A stretch of DNA of 51,938 nucleotides from Emticicia aquatilis (lineage in GTDB: Bacteria; Bacteroidota; Bacteroidia; Cytophagales; Spirosomataceae): positions 1 to 51,938 of the forward strand of contig NZ_BMKK01000021.1 in the NCBI RefSeq assembly GCF_014644295.1. Direction: 5' to 3'. Positions within the stretch are counted from its first letter, which is position 1. The number at the start of each line of letters is the position of its first letter. Below are positions 50,883-51,938 of this stretch, in pieces. Made by a program: the position numbers and the translations under genes. The notes under the pieces were generated by a model. It was not told the DNA's origin, searched no databases, and worked only from the letters and a program-made list of their open reading frames with translations.

Positions 50883-51938
50883 TTATTTAGTTTTTACAAC
50901 CGTTGCAGGCTCACAATATCCTGCTGGACAAGGACATACAGTTACAGTCATAGTAGCAGTAAGGTCATTAGTACAGTTTGTAATTGTATTCTTCAATCTG
51001 ATTGTGTAAGTAGCTGCTGTATTTGCCAATCCTGTGGCAAAAATTCCACCTGCTGGAACATTTGCAAATGTTGGAGTTGCAGAAATTGGCGAACCATAAG
51101 CTACTTGGTCTGAATCTTTGTATTTATTTAGCATTAACTGACCATTGCTTTGTGAAACGCTACCAATACACGAAGATGGTATTACAGTGACTTCGGCTGT
51201 TGGAAGAGGCTTCACATCTAACCAAACTGTGCGTGTAATCGAACAAGCTGGGCTTGACGCTGATGTTATTGTCAATGTATAACCAGTCGGTACTGTTGGA
51301 CTTACAGAAATGCTTGATGTAGTTGCACCTGTACTCCATAAGAACGTAGCTGCGTTAGATAAACCTGTTGGAGCAAGAACTGTGGTTGCTCCCGCACAAG
51401 TTGCTGGTGCAGTTAGCGTTGCTGTTGGTAAAGGATTAACAGTTACCAAAACACTCGCTGTGGTCGTACATCCGCCTGTCCCTGCTGTGGCCGTGATGAT
51501 ATATTGTACACTTCCGGCAGTAGCACTTGGATTGGTTAAGACCTGTGAGATTATTGACCCTGTGCCTGAACTCGCTCCAGTAATACCGCCTGTGATAGTG
51601 CCTACTGTCCAACTATACGTACTTGCTACACTTGAACTAATCGCTACCGATGGGGCTGTGCCACTACATATAGCTGCATTGGCTGCTGTGATTGTTGGCA
51701 ATGGATTCACCGTCACTAAGACACTCGCTGTGGTCGTACAACCGCCTGTACCTGCCGTAGCCGTAATGATATATTGTACACTTCCGGCAACTGTACTACT
51801 TGGATTCGTCAAGACCTGTGAAATCGTTGAACCTGTGCCTGAACTCGCTCCAGTAATACCGCCTGTAATCGTACCAACTGTCCAACTATACGTACTTGCT
51901 ACACTTGAACTAATCGCTACCGATGGTGCGGTACCACT
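50883..51938 (-). CDS. Partial surface protein with PKD-like repeats (5' end beyond window)
   Basis: The open frame runs from the window edge to 50883, so only the C-terminal 351 residues are present and no start codon is assigned. It holds near-identical PKD-like modules of about 90 residues (GTAPSVAISSSVASTYSWTV ... GSVQYIITATAGTGGCTTTA), one further diverged module, and a C-terminal domain ending CPCPAGYCEPATVVKTK. That domain is clearly paralogous to the end of the 1,147-residue protein downstream (IGSVSQSNGQLMLNKYKDSDQV versus IGTVSQNNAKLILTRYRNSDEV regions). It is probably exported to the cell surface. Confidence 0.85.
   Translation of the reverse strand, partial: SGTAPSVAISSSVASTYSWTVGTITGGITGASSGTGSTISQVLTNPSSTVAGSVQYIITATAGTGGCTTTASVLVTVNPLPTITAANAAICSGTAPSVAISSSVASTYSWTVGTITGGITGASSGTGSIISQVLTNPSATAGSVQYIITATAGTGGCTTTASVLVTVNPLPTATLTAPATCAGATTVLAPTGLSNAATFLWSTGATTSSISVSPTVPTGYTLTITSASSPACSITRTVWLDVKPLPTAEVTVIPSSCIGSVSQSNGQLMLNKYKDSDQVAYGSPISATPTFANVPAGGIFATGLANTAATYTIRLKNTITNCTNDLTATMTVTVCPCPAGYCEPATVVKTK
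51423..51938. repeat. 270-bp tandem coding repeats
   Basis: Two adjacent units with strong nucleotide identity; for example ACACTCGCTGTGGTCGTACA occurs at 51451 and 51721, a period of 270 bases (90 codons). One unit carries a two-codon difference (PSATAGS versus PSSTVAGS). The array continues past the window edge. Confidence 0.8.

Noticed and set aside
47294-51938. CRISPR-like or satellite DNA because of regular direct repeats
   Set aside because: The repeats are in-frame coding modules of 90 or 250 codons inside large exported proteins, far longer than CRISPR repeats and without unique spacers.

Overview
The window comes from the chromosome of a Bacteroidota bacterium, most likely order Cytophagales (Emticicia/Arcicella/Spirosoma-like). 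Evidence: AT-rich DNA; TonB-dependent receptors with CarboxypepD_reg-like N-termini; a type IX secretion (T9SS) type A sorting domain; Ig_7/CHU_C-type surface repeats; LytS/LytTR signalling; a Nudix-wHTH sugar regulator; and promoters with the Bacteroidota -7 motif TAnnTTTG. No rRNA, tRNA or CRISPR array was seen.

Layout. 1-3971: a minus-strand operon (ThuA-like protein, SDR, MFS transporter) diverges from a Nudix-family (NrtR/AraR-like) regulator; a perfect palindrome sits between the two promoters. 3978-5811: a minus-strand ArsR / AHSA1 / DoxX / YdeI-CDGSH operon with a well-formed autoregulated promoter. 6139-7188: a secreted GH5-like glycosidase. 7446-7612: a decayed ArsR relic. 7615-11376: a strongly AT-rich two-reverse-transcriptase cassette that I identify as a DRT type 3 antiphage system (drt3a, drt3b), with a candidate downstream ncRNA carrying an ACACAC stretch. 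11641-14256: an outer-membrane receptor preceded by a second copy of the palindrome found beside the Nudix regulator.

14504-28061 is a minus-strand rhamnoside-utilisation locus: AraC regulator, TonB receptor (no SusD), MFS transporter, esterase, GH78 alpha-L-rhamnosidase, SDR, Dabb protein and GH106 alpha-L-rhamnosidase. Together these would bind and import a rhamnosylated substrate, de-esterify it, remove rhamnose and oxidise a sugar product. 28473-44424 is mostly housekeeping or general-function: an OMP/lipoprotein pair, thioesterase, histidine phosphatase, LytS/LytTR pair, acyl-CoA carboxylase beta subunit, AddA/RecB-like helicase-nuclease, a membrane protein, a sugar-acid dehydratase of the IlvD/Edd family, a DUF937-OmpA fusion and HslU. 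44727-51938 encodes three related cell-surface proteins built of DUF11-like, PKD-like and Ig_7 modules; the last runs off the window.

The window is rich in small palindromic or MITE-like repeats. Two repeat families lie in frame inside rhamnosidase genes. The points most worth follow-up are the DRT3 cassette with its candidate ncRNA, the two-site Nudix regulon, the repeats inside coding sequence, and the shared unclassified C-terminal tail of two of the surface proteins.
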